Below are positions 43,227-52,922 of a DNA stretch of 64,000 nt, piece after piece. The stretch is from Phycisphaerales bacterium PN19_bin_20 (GTDB lineage: Bacteria > Planctomycetota > Phycisphaerae > Phycisphaerales > UBA1924), in contig JAJOLK010000001.1 of assembly GCA_021173225.1 (NCBI GenBank), positions 1 to 64,000 of the forward strand. The letters run 5' to 3'. Position 1 is the first letter of the stretch. Each line of letters opens with the position of its first letter. The position numbers and the translations under genes are program-made. Below the pieces are notes generated by a model that was given only the letters and a program-made list of their open reading frames with translations, was not told the DNA's origin and made no database searches.

Positions 43227-45821
43227 ATGACCAGCGACAAAGGCCCAGAGGACCCGCTCGGCCCAGCAGGCCCAATTGGCCCGTTAGATCCACTTCCCCA
43301 CAGCTCCAACCGGCTCGCCTCTTGCAGCAGCCCCTACCTGCGCCAGCACGCGCACAACCCGGTGGCGTGGCAGCCATGGGACGCGCAGGCCCTGGCCGAC
43401 GCGCGGGCCCGCGACGTGCCGATCTTCCTGTCCATCGGCTATAGCACCTGTTACTGGTGCCACGTGATGGAGCGTGAGTGCTTTGAAGACGCGGCGATCG
43501 CCACGCAGCTCAACGCTGGCTTCGTGCCCATCAAGGTTGATCGCGAAGAGCGCCCAGATATTGACGACGCGTACATGGCCGCGGTGCAGATGATCACCGG
43601 GCACGGCGGCTGGCCCATGACCGTCTTTCTTGACCCGCACACGCTGCGCCCGTTCTGGGGCGGGACGTACTTCCCGCCGCGCCCCAGGCCGGGGATGCCC
43701 AGCCTGCCGCAGGTGCTCGAGCGCATGAGTTCTGGGTGGACTTCGCGCCGGGCCGAGGTGCTCAAGCAGGCCAGCGCCGTGGCGGCGGAGGTCGCTGCCA
43801 AGCTCGAGACGATGGCCCGCCCGGTCCGCCTTGAGCCCGGGCACGTTGCCAACGCGGTGCAGACGCTGCTGACGATCGTTGATCGTGCCAGCGGGGGGTT
43901 CGGGCGTGCGCCGAAGTTTCCGCAGCCTGTCTATCTCGAGCTGCTTCTGGACGCGCGCGACAAGATGTCTGAGCCTGAGCACGCCGCGGCAATTGACCAG
44001 GCGCTGCGAACGACGCTGGACGCGATGGCCCTTGGCGGGCTGTTCGACCAGGTCGGCGGGGGCTTTCACCGCTACAGCGTGGATGCGCACTGGACCGTCC
44101 CGCACTTTGAGAAGATGCTCTACGACAACGCGCAGCTGTTGAGCGTGTACGCGCGGGCGTCGGTGCTCTTTGATGACCCGTTCTACGCCCGCGTCGCGCG
44201 CCACACGGGCGAGTACGTGCTGCGCGAAATGTCCCAGCCCGACGGCGGCTTCAGCACCGCGCAGGACGCGGAAGTTCACGGGCGCGAGGGCAAAAGTTAT
44301 GTCTGGACGCCCGCACAGGTCCGCCGGGCGCTGGGGCAGTCGCCCGCCGCGCAGGGCCTGGATGTGCTCGCGCTGGACGTGCTGGGCCTGGACGCGGGGC
44401 CCAATTTCCAAGACCCGCACCACCCCGACGACGCGCCGGTCAACGTGCTGCGTCTGGCTGCGCGCCCGGAGGTTGAGGCGGCACGCCTGGGCCTGAGTAG
44501 CCATGAGTTCTTGTCACGGCTCGACGCCGTGCGCGAGGGCCTGCTGGCGTTGCGCAACCAGCGCACGCCACCGCGCCTTGACGACAAGGTGCTCACAAGC
44601 TGGAACGGGCTGATGATCGGCGCGCTGGCCCGGGCCGGTGCGCTGCTGGACGAGCCCGAGTTCGTCGCCGCCGCCCAGCGTGCGGCGGTGTTCGTCACGA
44701 CCACGCTCATCGACGCGCAGGGCCGCGTGCTGCGGTGCTGCCTGGGGTCAGAGCCCGCCGGCGGGCCCTCGGTGCTCGGCGGGCTTGAGGACTACGCGAT
44801 GCTCGCGCAGGGCCTCTTGCGCCTCTCTGGGGTGCTGCCGGTAGCGGCGCAGATGGATGCGGGCAAGCCCGACAATCTGGCGAACGCGCAGGTGGATCGG
44901 CAGGCCCAGCGATGGCAATCGCTCGCCCGCCAGCTCTGCGCCGACGCTCTGCGCGAGTTCGTCCCGCCTGGTCGCGCGCAGGGCAATGAAGACGGCACCG
45001 AAGTCAGCACCGGCGTGATCCACCTGCTTGATGCCCTGCCGCAGCCGGGCGAGCCAGCGCTGTTCGTGCGCGCCCGCTCAACCTATGACGGCGCGCTGCC
45101 CACCGGCGTTAGCACGCTGGCGCACGTGCTGCTTGACCTTGCCGAACTGGCCGCCTCAAACCCTCTGGCCGCCTCGAACCCTCTGGCCGCGAAGGACCGA
45201 CCCACTCACGCCGTGCAGCTGCCGATGCTCGCCTCCGCGATCGCTCTGCTGCGCGGCGTCTCGCACGCGATCGACGAGTCGCCGGTCGCTACCGCCAACG
45301 CGACCCGCGCGCTGCTGCGTGTGCTGACGACCTGGCCCGGCGCACTCGAAACTGCGCAGTTGGCGCACGCCTCAGTCCATGATGCGCCCGCCGAGCCCGG
45401 CGGTGCCGCGGGTGGACAGACCCCCGCGTCGGTCGTCAGCGTGCTGGCCTCGGCTGACCATGTGCTGGTGGGGCCCGATCTGCCCGCTGAGCTTATGGTC
45501 CGCGTCGAGCTTGCTCAGGGCTTTCATACCAACGACGCGTACGCGGGCACCGCCAGCGCGGGCACGCTGGTCCCGCTGCGCATCGGCGTCGCCGGCGGCA
45601 CGGGCGTGCGCGTCTACGCCGAGTACCCGCGCGGCCAGCCCGTTTCGGGCGCAGCGCACGCCACGCACGAGGGCAGCGTTGACATTCCCATTGCGCTCGA
45701 ACTTGACGGCACGTGGACGGGCACGCCCCGTCTGGTCGTCACGCTCCAGGTCTGTGACCATCACCGCTGCCTGGCACCGATGGCCGTCGACCTTGACGTC
45801 CAGATTGAGCGCGAGTCTTAA
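43227..45821 (+). CDS. DUF255 (YyaL/spermatogenesis-associated 20-like) thioredoxin-domain protein
   Basis: This 864-residue protein belongs to a widespread family with an N-terminal thioredoxin-like domain and a six-hairpin glycosidase-like barrel; the molecular role is not established. Seen here: NRLASCSSPYLRQHAHNPVAW, IFLSIGYSTCYWCHVMERECF (CYWC at 75-78), GGWPMTVFLDP, GGTYFPPRP, then FGRAPKFPQP, GGLFDQVGGGFHRYSVD, VPHFEKMLYDNAQLL and DEKVLTSWNGLMIGAL-type (here DDKVLTSWNGLM). All hallmark motifs are present. ATG 43227 is the likely start. Insertions with LAASNPLAA-type repeats lie near residue 650. Confidence 0.92.
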   Translation: MTSDKGPEDPLGPAGPIGPLDPLPHSSNRLASCSSPYLRQHAHNPVAWQPWDAQALADARARDVPIFLSIGYSTCYWCHVMERECFEDAAIATQLNAGFVPIKVDREERPDIDDAYMAAVQMITGHGGWPMTVFLDPHTLRPFWGGTYFPPRPRPGMPSLPQVLERMSSGWTSRRAEVLKQASAVAAEVAAKLETMARPVRLEPGHVANAVQTLLTIVDRASGGFGRAPKFPQPVYLELLLDARDKMSEPEHAAAIDQALRTTLDAMALGGLFDQVGGGFHRYSVDAHWTVPHFEKMLYDNAQLLSVYARASVLFDDPFYARVARHTGEYVLREMSQPDGGFSTAQDAEVHGREGKSYVWTPAQVRRALGQSPAAQGLDVLALDVLGLDAGPNFQDPHHPDDAPVNVLRLAARPEVEAARLGLSSHEFLSRLDAVREGLLALRNQRTPPRLDDKVLTSWNGLMIGALARAGALLDEPEFVAAAQRAAVFVTTTLIDAQGRVLRCCLGSEPAGGPSVLGGLEDYAMLAQGLLRLSGVLPVAAQMDAGKPDNLANAQVDRQAQRWQSLARQLCADALREFVPPGRAQGNEDGTEVSTGVIHLLDALPQPGEPALFVRARSTYDGALPTGVSTLAHVLLDLAELAASNPLAASNPLAAKDRPTHAVQLPMLASAIALLRGVSHAIDESPVATANATRALLRVLTTWPGALETAQLAHASVHDAPAEPGGAAGGQTPASVVSVLASADHVLVGPDLPAELMVRVELAQGFHTNDAYAGTASAGTLVPLRIGVAGGTGVRVYAEYPRGQPVSGAAHATHEGSVDIPIALELDGTWTGTPRLVVTLQVCDHHRCLAPMAVDLDVQIERES

Positions 45822-46089
45822 CGGCCCCGTCTGGCCTAACGAACAACTAGGCACAGCCTCGCAGGCAACGCCGGGGCGTTTGTGGGATATTGAGGCCCTC
45901 GGCGGGCACGCGTGTTCGACTGGCGTTTGGTTCTGCCAGCGCACTGTGCGTGCGCGTGCCGAGCGCGGCCAGGTGCCCACCACCCCAACCGAGGCCAGCA
46001 TTGCGCGCGGCGCAGGAATCGTGGACGCGGATCGCCTAGAGTGCAGACACAAGGAGCCGCCCGTTGATTCACTGGGGCGGAACAAAGCA

Positions 46090-46914
46090 ATGTCCGTGAC
46101 CGCAGCTCTCCTCAAGGTCTTCCGGGTCGACCAGCAACTCCGCGGGCTCAAGACCCGTCTACACGCCGCCGAGCGGTTCTTGGCCGAGCAAGAAAAGCTG
46201 CTCAAGGGGGTCGAGGATCGTTACGCGGCCCTGGCATCCCAGCTCAAGCAGCTTCGAGTCTCGATCTCGGGTGAAGAGGGCGAGACCGCCTCGATCGACG
46301 TTCGCATGGCCAAGCTGCGCGAGCAGATGAACGAGGCCAAGACCAACAAAGAGTACTCGGCTTTCTTGGCCGAGCTCGACTCGCTTAAGAAGAAGAAGAA
46401 AGAGATCGAGGACGCCGAGCTCGCCCAGATGGGCCAGGTCGAGAGCCTGACCAATCAGGCCGCCGAGCAGGCCAAGGCCCGTGACGAGCGCAAGGCCATT
46501 ATCGCCAAGGCCCGCGCCGAGCGTGACGAGCGCGCCGCGGAGATCAAGGGCCGCGTTGACGAGTTGACGAGCCAGCGGACCACCTTTGCCGCCGACATCC
46601 CGCCCGAGGCGCTGCGCATCCTTGACGAGATGAGCACGAAAAAGGGCGACGAGGCCATGAGCCCCGTCGAGGTCGTTGACCGCCGCGCCCACGAGTGGTC
46701 CTGCGGCTCGTGCATGATGACCTTGACAGTCGAGACCGTCAACTCGCTGAGCGTCGGCCGCCTGACCCGCTGCCCGTCCTGCAAGGTCGTGCTCTTTAGC
46801 GAGGAAGACCTCGTGAGCCAGAAGGCCGCGGCACCCCCCAAGCCCAAGGCGAAGGCCAAGACCGCGCCCGCCAGCCGCAAGGGCAAGGCTTCGGCACCCG
46901 CCGAGGTCGAGTAA
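46090..46914 (+). CDS. CdsZ-like coiled-coil C4 zinc-ribbon protein
   Basis: This 274-residue protein is a long antiparallel coiled coil (residues about 10-170, many EEK/AEL heptads) followed by a zinc ribbon with two CxxC pairs, WSCGSCMMTLTVE and TRCPSCKVVLF. This matches the family of chlamydial CdsZ (CT398) and related zf-RING_7 proteins, which bind RpoN or secretion components in some bacteria. A Lys/Ala/Pro tail follows the ribbon. ATG 46090 was chosen; the frame extends far upstream but that part overlaps the DUF255 gene and is not family-like. Confidence 0.9.
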   Translation: MSVTAALLKVFRVDQQLRGLKTRLHAAERFLAEQEKLLKGVEDRYAALASQLKQLRVSISGEEGETASIDVRMAKLREQMNEAKTNKEYSAFLAELDSLKKKKKEIEDAELAQMGQVESLTNQAAEQAKARDERKAIIAKARAERDERAAEIKGRVDELTSQRTTFAADIPPEALRILDEMSTKKGDEAMSPVEVVDRRAHEWSCGSCMMTLTVETVNSLSVGRLTRCPSCKVVLFSEEDLVSQKAAAPPKPKAKAKTAPASRKGKASAPAEVE

Positions 46915-46961
46915 CGCCCGCCCCGCGCGGTTCGGGCCATCCTGAATGATCCTGCTGAGTC

Positions 46962-46979
46962 CCCGGGTTGCATCCCGGG
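46962..46979. terminator. Possible weak terminator hairpin
   Basis: CCCGGG-TTGCAT-CCCGGG forms a 6-bp stem with a 6-base loop about 50 bp after the zinc-ribbon stop. Only ATTT follows, so efficiency is doubtful. Confidence 0.4.
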
Positions 46980-47196
46980 ATTTCCCGCCCAAACACCCGC
47001 TCAGGTGCGTTGTTGTGCGGTGATCGGACCCGCACACGCTGTGGAGTGTGCCTGCACTCACCAACGGGAAGAGTCACCCACCGGGATACAGGCTTGTCCT
47101 GATCTTTCACCGGGTGAGCGCCGAAGTTGTGAGGGTCAGCGGCCTTGGCGGCGTGCGCCACGCGCTCGAAGCGGAGAACCTTTGAGGGTTGCCCCT

Positions 47197-47811
47197 ATGA
47201 ACTCCAACGCCACAAGCCCCGTCGGTACCCCCAACGCGCTGAGGCTGAACATCGCGGAACGGCGCGAGCTGATCGCGGCTCTCTGCCAGCTCGATGCGAC
47301 CCCGAACAACATTGCGGCCCGCAAACAAGTGCGGTTCGCGCTGCCCGAGGGCTACTCCATCGCTGCGATCGTCCAGCAGCCAGGCGGAGCGCCCCAGCAG
47401 ACTGTCCTGGTCGTTCGGGACATCTCCAACGGCGGGATCTCGTTCCTGCACCACCACTATCTCTCGACCGGCACGCGGCTGCACCTGGTGCTGGTTGGGG
47501 CCGATCGCCAGCCGCTGATCCGCGTCGAGGCCTCGGTGGTGCGCTGCGCGCACGCACGCGGGATGGCCCACGACGTGGGGGCCAAGTTCGACCAGCCCAT
47601 CGACATCGCCTCCATGCTGGGCGTGCAGGACCCTTCACAGGCGGCCCGCCAATCGCCGGCTCCGGATCCCACCGGCCCAACCCTTCACGGCGTTGCCAGC
47701 GAGCTGCACGCGGGGCTGCTGGTCAAGCTCGTGGCGTGCGGGGACCAGGAACGCATCCGCGCCGCTATTGAGGCCGCGATCGCCGTAATCGAGATGCGCG
47801 TCGCCGCGTGA
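47197..47811 (+). CDS. PilZ-domain protein, probable c-di-GMP receptor
   Basis: This 204-residue protein has both c-di-GMP contact motifs of PilZ: RKQVR (42-46, the RxxxR arm) and DISNGGISF (75-83, the D/NxSxxG motif), followed by the beta strands GTRLHLVLV and IRVEASVVRCAH. A short helical C-terminus follows. It has no signal peptide or other domain, so it probably acts as a cytoplasmic effector. ATG 47197 has GAGGG ten bases upstream. Confidence 0.82.
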   Translation: MNSNATSPVGTPNALRLNIAERRELIAALCQLDATPNNIAARKQVRFALPEGYSIAAIVQQPGGAPQQTVLVVRDISNGGISFLHHHYLSTGTRLHLVLVGADRQPLIRVEASVVRCAHARGMAHDVGAKFDQPIDIASMLGVQDPSQAARQSPAPDPTGPTLHGVASELHAGLLVKLVACGDQERIRAAIEAAIAVIEMRVAA

Positions 47812-47835
47812 GTTGTGCCCGCGTCCCGGTGCCGC

Positions 47836-50800
47836 CTACTTAAAGTCCGCCGGAACGACCTCGGGCTTGAGCCCCGCCAGCAGCGGGCGCACGCGCGACA
47901 TCGGGTCGTCCGGCGCGCTACTGCCCATGTCAAAGGCCAGGCGGAAACCCACATCCGTGTATCCGCCCGCCGCGGTGGGCTGCACGGGCGAATCGACCGC
48001 GAGCGTCGGCGGCGAGAGGCACGAGCCCCCGATCACCACTACCCCGCCACCCTGCGAGACAAACTCCGCCACGTTGCCCACCAGGTGCTCAAACCCGCCC
48101 GCCCCGCCGACGGGCAGCGGGAAGGGCGTGCCCTCCGAGCCCGAGCCCACGACGTCATCGCCGGGAGCCGCCCGCGCGACCACGCCACCGCTCGCGCTCA
48201 TCGAGCCGACGTTCAGCTGCTCGATGGAGTTTGGCGCGTCCCGCGCGCGCTGGGCGATCACGTCCCACTGACGCCTGTACGCCTGCCCGCGTAGGTGTCC
48301 CGCGCGGTTCCCGCCCGCGGCCGCCTGCCACTCCGCCAAGGTCGGCAAACGCACCGAGGCTTCGTTGGCGACCCGCGCCGCCCCCGCCGAGCCGATCCGC
48401 GTCATGGGTGAATCCCACGAAGGACCCGCCCACGTCGTGTCGGCCAGCGCGGACTTGGTCTGCATCGCCAGATTGCTCACATTAAACCAGCCCTTGTCGG
48501 GCAGGCCGCCAATGGCCGCTGACGGTCGGACCGCCGGGCCCCCCGCCGCGCGGATCCACTCACGCCTGGCCCACGTCCGCACGCCGCGTCCGTTGGAGGT
48601 GTCGGTCGCCAACCCGCCGATCAACGCGGGCCTTGCCGTAGCGATGCCCACAAACTGACCCACGCTGATCTCGTGGGTGGTCATCATCGAGCCCCCACCG
48701 GGGCTTCCACCCGGCACCGGCGCAAACCGCAGCGTAACGCTCGCCGGCGCGCCAGCACCGACTCCCAGCGGCAGCACGTAGACCACTTGCTGGCCCTCCG
48801 CCGTCGGCCCCTGCGCGCCAGCGATACTTGGCGGCTGCGCGTTCTGCACCACGCGGGGCTGCAACTCAACCCGAAGCTGGTCGATCGTCGGCTGGCCAAG
48901 CAGCGCCGCGGTATCCGGCAGTTCGAGCACGCGCTGCAGGCCCGCGGCGTCACCGGCCGACGCCAGCTCCGCCAGGCGCAGGTTCTTCTTGGCCCAGTCC
49001 TGGGTCTCAATGTTCGCACGAAACTCGGGGGTGCCAGCCTCGAGCGCAACCTTGAACGCCGCGGGTGTTGCCGCACGTCGCAGAGTTTCAATGAACCTTG
49101 TGCGGACCTGACCGGCTAGACGGGCTTGCTCACGCTCGCCAAACGCGGCGCGCGAGGGCAGCAGCGCGCTGAGCAGATCAGACCGTTGCGCCGGCGTCAG
49201 GCCATCGAGCAGCTTGTCACCATCGAGCGCCCGCAGCAGCTCTCCCACCGGAAGACTAACGCCGCTAGACCTCTTCACCGGCGTCTCGGCGGTGCTCGTG
49301 GGCGTGGCCATCTCGGTCTCGGCGGCCCTTGCATCAGCCAGGAATGCCGAGGCCTCGCCCACCAGCCCGGCGCTCAACTGCTGCACAGGTGTGTCAAGCG
49401 CGGGGTTGCCCAGCGGGCCCGCCGCGTTCAAGCCAACAACCAATCGGCCCCACTCTTGGCTTGATCGCAAGGCCGCCTCGGCGCGCTGGCGGAGCACCGG
49501 CTCGCCGATGCCGTCGAGCACTTTTTGCGTCGACTGCCAGCGCTGCTCGACGGCCTGAATGCGCGACTCGAGCGCGGCAAGCTGCATCTCGGTGGGCATC
49601 TGCGGTGCGCGCGGGAGCGAGCTCGCCGCGATCTCCAGCACCCCGTTGGGATCGAAGGTCGCCCTTGCCGCGCCCACGGCCTTGCGAAGCTGCGCGGCCC
49701 GCTGGTTCGCACCCTCGGTGCTGGCGATCTCGATCTCGCCGGTCAGCCGCGCCGCGTCGTCCTTTAGCGTTCGCAGCGTGCTCTCAACGACGCGTGCAAA
49801 CCGCTGGCCATCAGGCAGGTCAAAGGCGTCCAGTTTGCCAAGCGTGTCGTCGATGGCCTGCCGCTCTGCAGGCGCAAGCTTGCTCCGCACGCCCTCGCCA
49901 AGTGCGTCAAGGTTTGCCCGCCTTGCGCGCAGCGCGTCCGCCAACAGCTTGGCCTCGGTCTTGGTCTTTGTCAGCGCGGGCACGTCCTCGCGGTATACGG
50001 GCAGGGCCAGCTCATCGATCAACGAACGCAGGTCGCCACGCGTCAGCCGCCCGTCCTCTGCCAGACCGGCGCGCATGGCGCGAACAGACTCTGATTCTGC
50101 GAACCCCTCCGCGTCCCACGCGCCACCCTCTTGCACTTTCTTGAGCGCCTCGGCCCAGGCCTTCGCGTCGCCGCGCAACTCAAGAAGACTTTCCGCACGA
50201 TCAGCAACGTCGTCGGGCGCACCCATCGCCGAGAGTGTCTGCCGCGCCCGGTTGGTAACCACGTGCTTGAGCGTTTCGCCCAGCCCCGCGGGCACCCCGG
50301 CGGTCTGCGCGTCACGCAGTGCCTTGGGCAGCTCCGCCGCGTCAGCCAGCGCGCTGCCAGCGGTCAGCTTCTCCACCGTCCGCAGCGACCTTGCGTCGGG
50401 CCCCGGCTTCGCAAGCTCAGCAGCCAGCCCGCGCGCCGCGGTCTCGGTCGCGTCCGGCATCCCGAACTGGACCAGCTCGCCCAGGGTCTTGACCAGCCCC
50501 GCCGCCGCGTCGCGCTGGGTCTGCGTCGCCGTGACCACCTCGGGCACGGGCGCAACCGGCTCGCTTGGACGATCCAAGTCGGTCGGAAGTTCCGGGTCGC
50601 TCGGCCGCACAGGGTCCTTGTTGACCACCGGCGTCGGCGTCTTCTTCTCGCCACCCGCAAAGACCCCGAAGTAGATCCCCACGCCCGCTGCGAGCACCAC
50701 CGCCGCACCCACGCCGATGAGCACGCCCGAGCCTGACTTCTTCGCTGGCGCGATCGGCTTGATGAGCGCGGGCCCGGTGGTTGGACCTGTGGCAGGCCCC

Positions 50801-52674
50801 GTGGCAGGCCCTGCGGACGCCACTTCGGGCGCCTCGGTACGCAATTCTTCAGGCGGCCGTGCCTGCTGCGCCGCTGCCTGCTGCGCCGCTGCCTGCGCCG
50901 TCGCCGCCGCTAGAGCCGCCTGCGCTGCCTGCGCTGCCTGCTGCTGGCGAAGCGCTGTGGCCTGTGCCGCCTGCTGCTGCTGAGCTTTCTCGAGCTCCAG
51001 CTTGCGGTTCGCCTCGGCCTGTGCCGCCTGCTGCTGCTGAGCTTTCTCAAGCTCTTGCTTGCGCCTCGCCTCGGCCTCGCGCGCGAGCCTGTCGCGTTCG
51101 GCCTGTGCCTTGGCGGCGCGCTCGGCCTCCTCACGCCTTTGCCGCTCTTGCTCGCGAGCTTGGCTCTGAGCTTGCTCGCGTTCCTTCTCCTTGCGGACGC
51201 GCTCGACCTCGCGCTGCTCGGCCTCACGCTGCTCGACAGCCGCCCTGTCGGCCGCACGCTGCTCGGCCGCACGCTGCTCGGCCGCGCGCTGGTCAGGCTT
51301 TGGCGGCGCTGCGAGCCGCTTCCCGTCGATCAGCGCCTCAAGCTCAGCAAGTGCAAACGGCTCGGGGCCTAGCAACTGCTCGCACACAAACCGCCACGCC
51401 ATCCCGTCGCGCTGCGCCTCACCCCACGCAAAGTACCCCGCCTCGCGCGCCTCGGGCCCATCAGGCCCAACTGTCGGCTCACTATGCACCAACAGCGCGT
51501 GCAGCACCCCGCCAAGAGCGCGGCAGTCATCAGCGATCGCCCCCGGCGTCGCGTTAAGACCGGCGCTCAGCTCTGGCAGCGTCAGGTTCGCGCGCAGCAG
51601 GTCTTCACCGGGCCCGACGCGCACGCCCGAGACGCGAAGTGAGCCATGCGCACGCCCGCCGGCGTGCAGCTCCATCAACTGCCGGGCCAGATCCAGCACT
51701 ACCCGCCTTACTACCGCGTGCCCCAGCGGCGTGCGACGTTCCAGCGCCACCGTCGCCAACGTCAACACCGGCGGCGGTGGGGGCAGAGGCGGTGGTGGCA
51801 AAGGCGGTGGGGGCAAAGGCGGTGGGGGCAAAGGCGGTGGGGGCAAAGGCGGTGGTGGAGGCGGTATTGGTGGGGCCGCGACCGGCCGCACAGGCTCAGG
51901 CCTCGGGCCGCGCACGCCCGCCGACTCAAACGGGAAGTTCTGCCGCAGCTCTTTGAGCGTTACCGGGCGGCTCGGGTCCAAACCCAGCAGCCGCTCGCAC
52001 AGGTCGCGCCACTGCTCGGGCTTTCGCCGGCCTTCACGGTCGCGCCAGCGGTCCAGCGCGGGCAGGTGCCGCTCGCCGGGGTTGTGCCGCACCTGCAGCA
52101 CCATCTCATAGATCAGTGAGCCAACGCTCGTCAGGTCGTCCTCAACGGTCTTTGGCCCGGCCTGATCCGTGGGCAGCGGGTCGCTCAGCAAGATCGGGTC
52201 TTGCCCCGCGAGCTGCGCCATGTCCAGTAGAAACACGTTGGAGGCCTTGATCGCCCCGTGCCCGCGCCCTCGCTGGCGCACGCGGTCAATCGCCCACGCC
52301 AGCTTCCCGATGATCGCGCCCAGCTCCGCGTCGCCCAGCGAACGCTTGTATCCGATGAGCGTCTCAAGGGTCTGCGGGGCGCCGGCCTGCGTGCTGCGCA
52401 GCTCACTGACCGACCACGCCGCCTGCTCATCGCTGCCCACCGCCAGCACCGGGAGCATCGCGCCGCATTCACTGAGCTTCTGGGCCGCCTCGGCCCGGGC
52501 CACAAACTCGCCGATCTGGTGGGCCAGCTGGTCGCTGTCAAGCACAAACTCAGGGCGAAACTCTTTCCACGCCAGGGTCCAGTCGTTCCCACCCGGGGCC
52601 CGGCGCGCAAAGTACAGGCCCCCGTCGACGACGGGCTTAAGCAGTTTTCCGCGTTCGTACCCGCCCCATTGCAA
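47836..52674 (-). CDS. Giant tandem pseudokinase / coiled-coil / FGE-domain membrane protein
   Basis: About 1612 residues. The N-terminal region reads as a kinase fold without catalysis: LAWKEF in the Lys position, RGHGAIKASNVFLL where HRDxKxxN should be (Asp lost), DDLTSVGSLIYEM as helix F. A proline tract (PPPPLPPPP repeats) follows, then a second degenerate kinase lobe (ELHAGGRAHGSLRVSGVRV, DDCRALGGVLHALL). Next are a charged Ala/Glu/Arg/Gln coiled coil, one membrane helix (GVLIGVGAAVVLAAGVGIYFGVF), a long helical extracytoplasmic part and an FGE/SUMF1 domain (ISVGQFVGIATA, VRLPTLAEWQAAAGG, LVGNVAEFVS, VVIGGSCL, VGFRLAF). Start TTG 52674 follows GGGAG; GTG 52737 is possible. Likely a scaffold or receptor. 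Confidence 0.8.
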   Translation of the reverse strand: MQWGGYERGKLLKPVVDGGLYFARRAPGGNDWTLAWKEFRPEFVLDSDQLAHQIGEFVARAEAAQKLSECGAMLPVLAVGSDEQAAWSVSELRSTQAGAPQTLETLIGYKRSLGDAELGAIIGKLAWAIDRVRQRGRGHGAIKASNVFLLDMAQLAGQDPILLSDPLPTDQAGPKTVEDDLTSVGSLIYEMVLQVRHNPGERHLPALDRWRDREGRRKPEQWRDLCERLLGLDPSRPVTLKELRQNFPFESAGVRGPRPEPVRPVAAPPIPPPPPPLPPPPLPPPPLPPPPLPPPPLPPPPPVLTLATVALERRTPLGHAVVRRVVLDLARQLMELHAGGRAHGSLRVSGVRVGPGEDLLRANLTLPELSAGLNATPGAIADDCRALGGVLHALLVHSEPTVGPDGPEAREAGYFAWGEAQRDGMAWRFVCEQLLGPEPFALAELEALIDGKRLAAPPKPDQRAAEQRAAEQRAADRAAVEQREAEQREVERVRKEKEREQAQSQAREQERQRREEAERAAKAQAERDRLAREAEARRKQELEKAQQQQAAQAEANRKLELEKAQQQQAAQATALRQQQAAQAAQAALAAATAQAAAQQAAAQQARPPEELRTEAPEVASAGPATGPATGPTTGPALIKPIAPAKKSGSGVLIGVGAAVVLAAGVGIYFGVFAGGEKKTPTPVVNKDPVRPSDPELPTDLDRPSEPVAPVPEVVTATQTQRDAAAGLVKTLGELVQFGMPDATETAARGLAAELAKPGPDARSLRTVEKLTAGSALADAAELPKALRDAQTAGVPAGLGETLKHVVTNRARQTLSAMGAPDDVADRAESLLELRGDAKAWAEALKKVQEGGAWDAEGFAESESVRAMRAGLAEDGRLTRGDLRSLIDELALPVYREDVPALTKTKTEAKLLADALRARRANLDALGEGVRSKLAPAERQAIDDTLGKLDAFDLPDGQRFARVVESTLRTLKDDAARLTGEIEIASTEGANQRAAQLRKAVGAARATFDPNGVLEIAASSLPRAPQMPTEMQLAALESRIQAVEQRWQSTQKVLDGIGEPVLRQRAEAALRSSQEWGRLVVGLNAAGPLGNPALDTPVQQLSAGLVGEASAFLADARAAETEMATPTSTAETPVKRSSGVSLPVGELLRALDGDKLLDGLTPAQRSDLLSALLPSRAAFGEREQARLAGQVRTRFIETLRRAATPAAFKVALEAGTPEFRANIETQDWAKKNLRLAELASAGDAAGLQRVLELPDTAALLGQPTIDQLRVELQPRVVQNAQPPSIAGAQGPTAEGQQVVYVLPLGVGAGAPASVTLRFAPVPGGSPGGGSMMTTHEISVGQFVGIATARPALIGGLATDTSNGRGVRTWARREWIRAAGGPAVRPSAAIGGLPDKGWFNVSNLAMQTKSALADTTWAGPSWDSPMTRIGSAGAARVANEASVRLPTLAEWQAAAGGNRAGHLRGQAYRRQWDVIAQRARDAPNSIEQLNVGSMSASGGVVARAAPGDDVVGSGSEGTPFPLPVGGAGGFEHLVGNVAEFVSQGGGVVVIGGSCLSPPTLAVDSPVQPTAAGGYTDVGFRLAFDMGSSAPDDPMSRVRPLLAGLKPEVVPADFK
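51766..51870. repeat. 15-bp tandem repeat encoding the proline tract
   Basis: Copies of GGTGGGGGCAAAGGC, four nearly perfect and others degenerate, encode the PPPPL repeats between the two pseudokinase regions. The unit keeps the frame. Confidence 0.9.
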
Positions 52675-52798
52675 TCCGCAACTCCCGATCGCCGACCCGA
52701 TGGGCCTTGGTCGCCACGCGTGGCATGCCTCAAGCACCCCGCCGCGGCCGCGCGCAGTTCGCGTCCGTCAGGCGGAAGCCATTGTTCGCCGCCCGCAG

Positions 52799-52880
52799 TG
52801 CCCCGTCCGAGGAGTCCCGTCCGAAGTGTCCCGTCCGAAGTGTCCCGCCCGCCGTGTCCCGTCCGAAGTGCCCCGTCCGA
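52799..52880. repeat. Short degenerate tandem repeats in the intergenic gap
   Basis: Five or six imperfect copies of a 15-bp GTCCCGTCCGAAGTG-type unit lie between the lipoprotein and the giant pseudokinase genes. No gene is called in the gap. Confidence 0.7.
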
Positions 52881-52922
52881 GACACCAGCGCAGCGGCACC
52901 AGGCCCGGCGTCCTTGCCCCGA

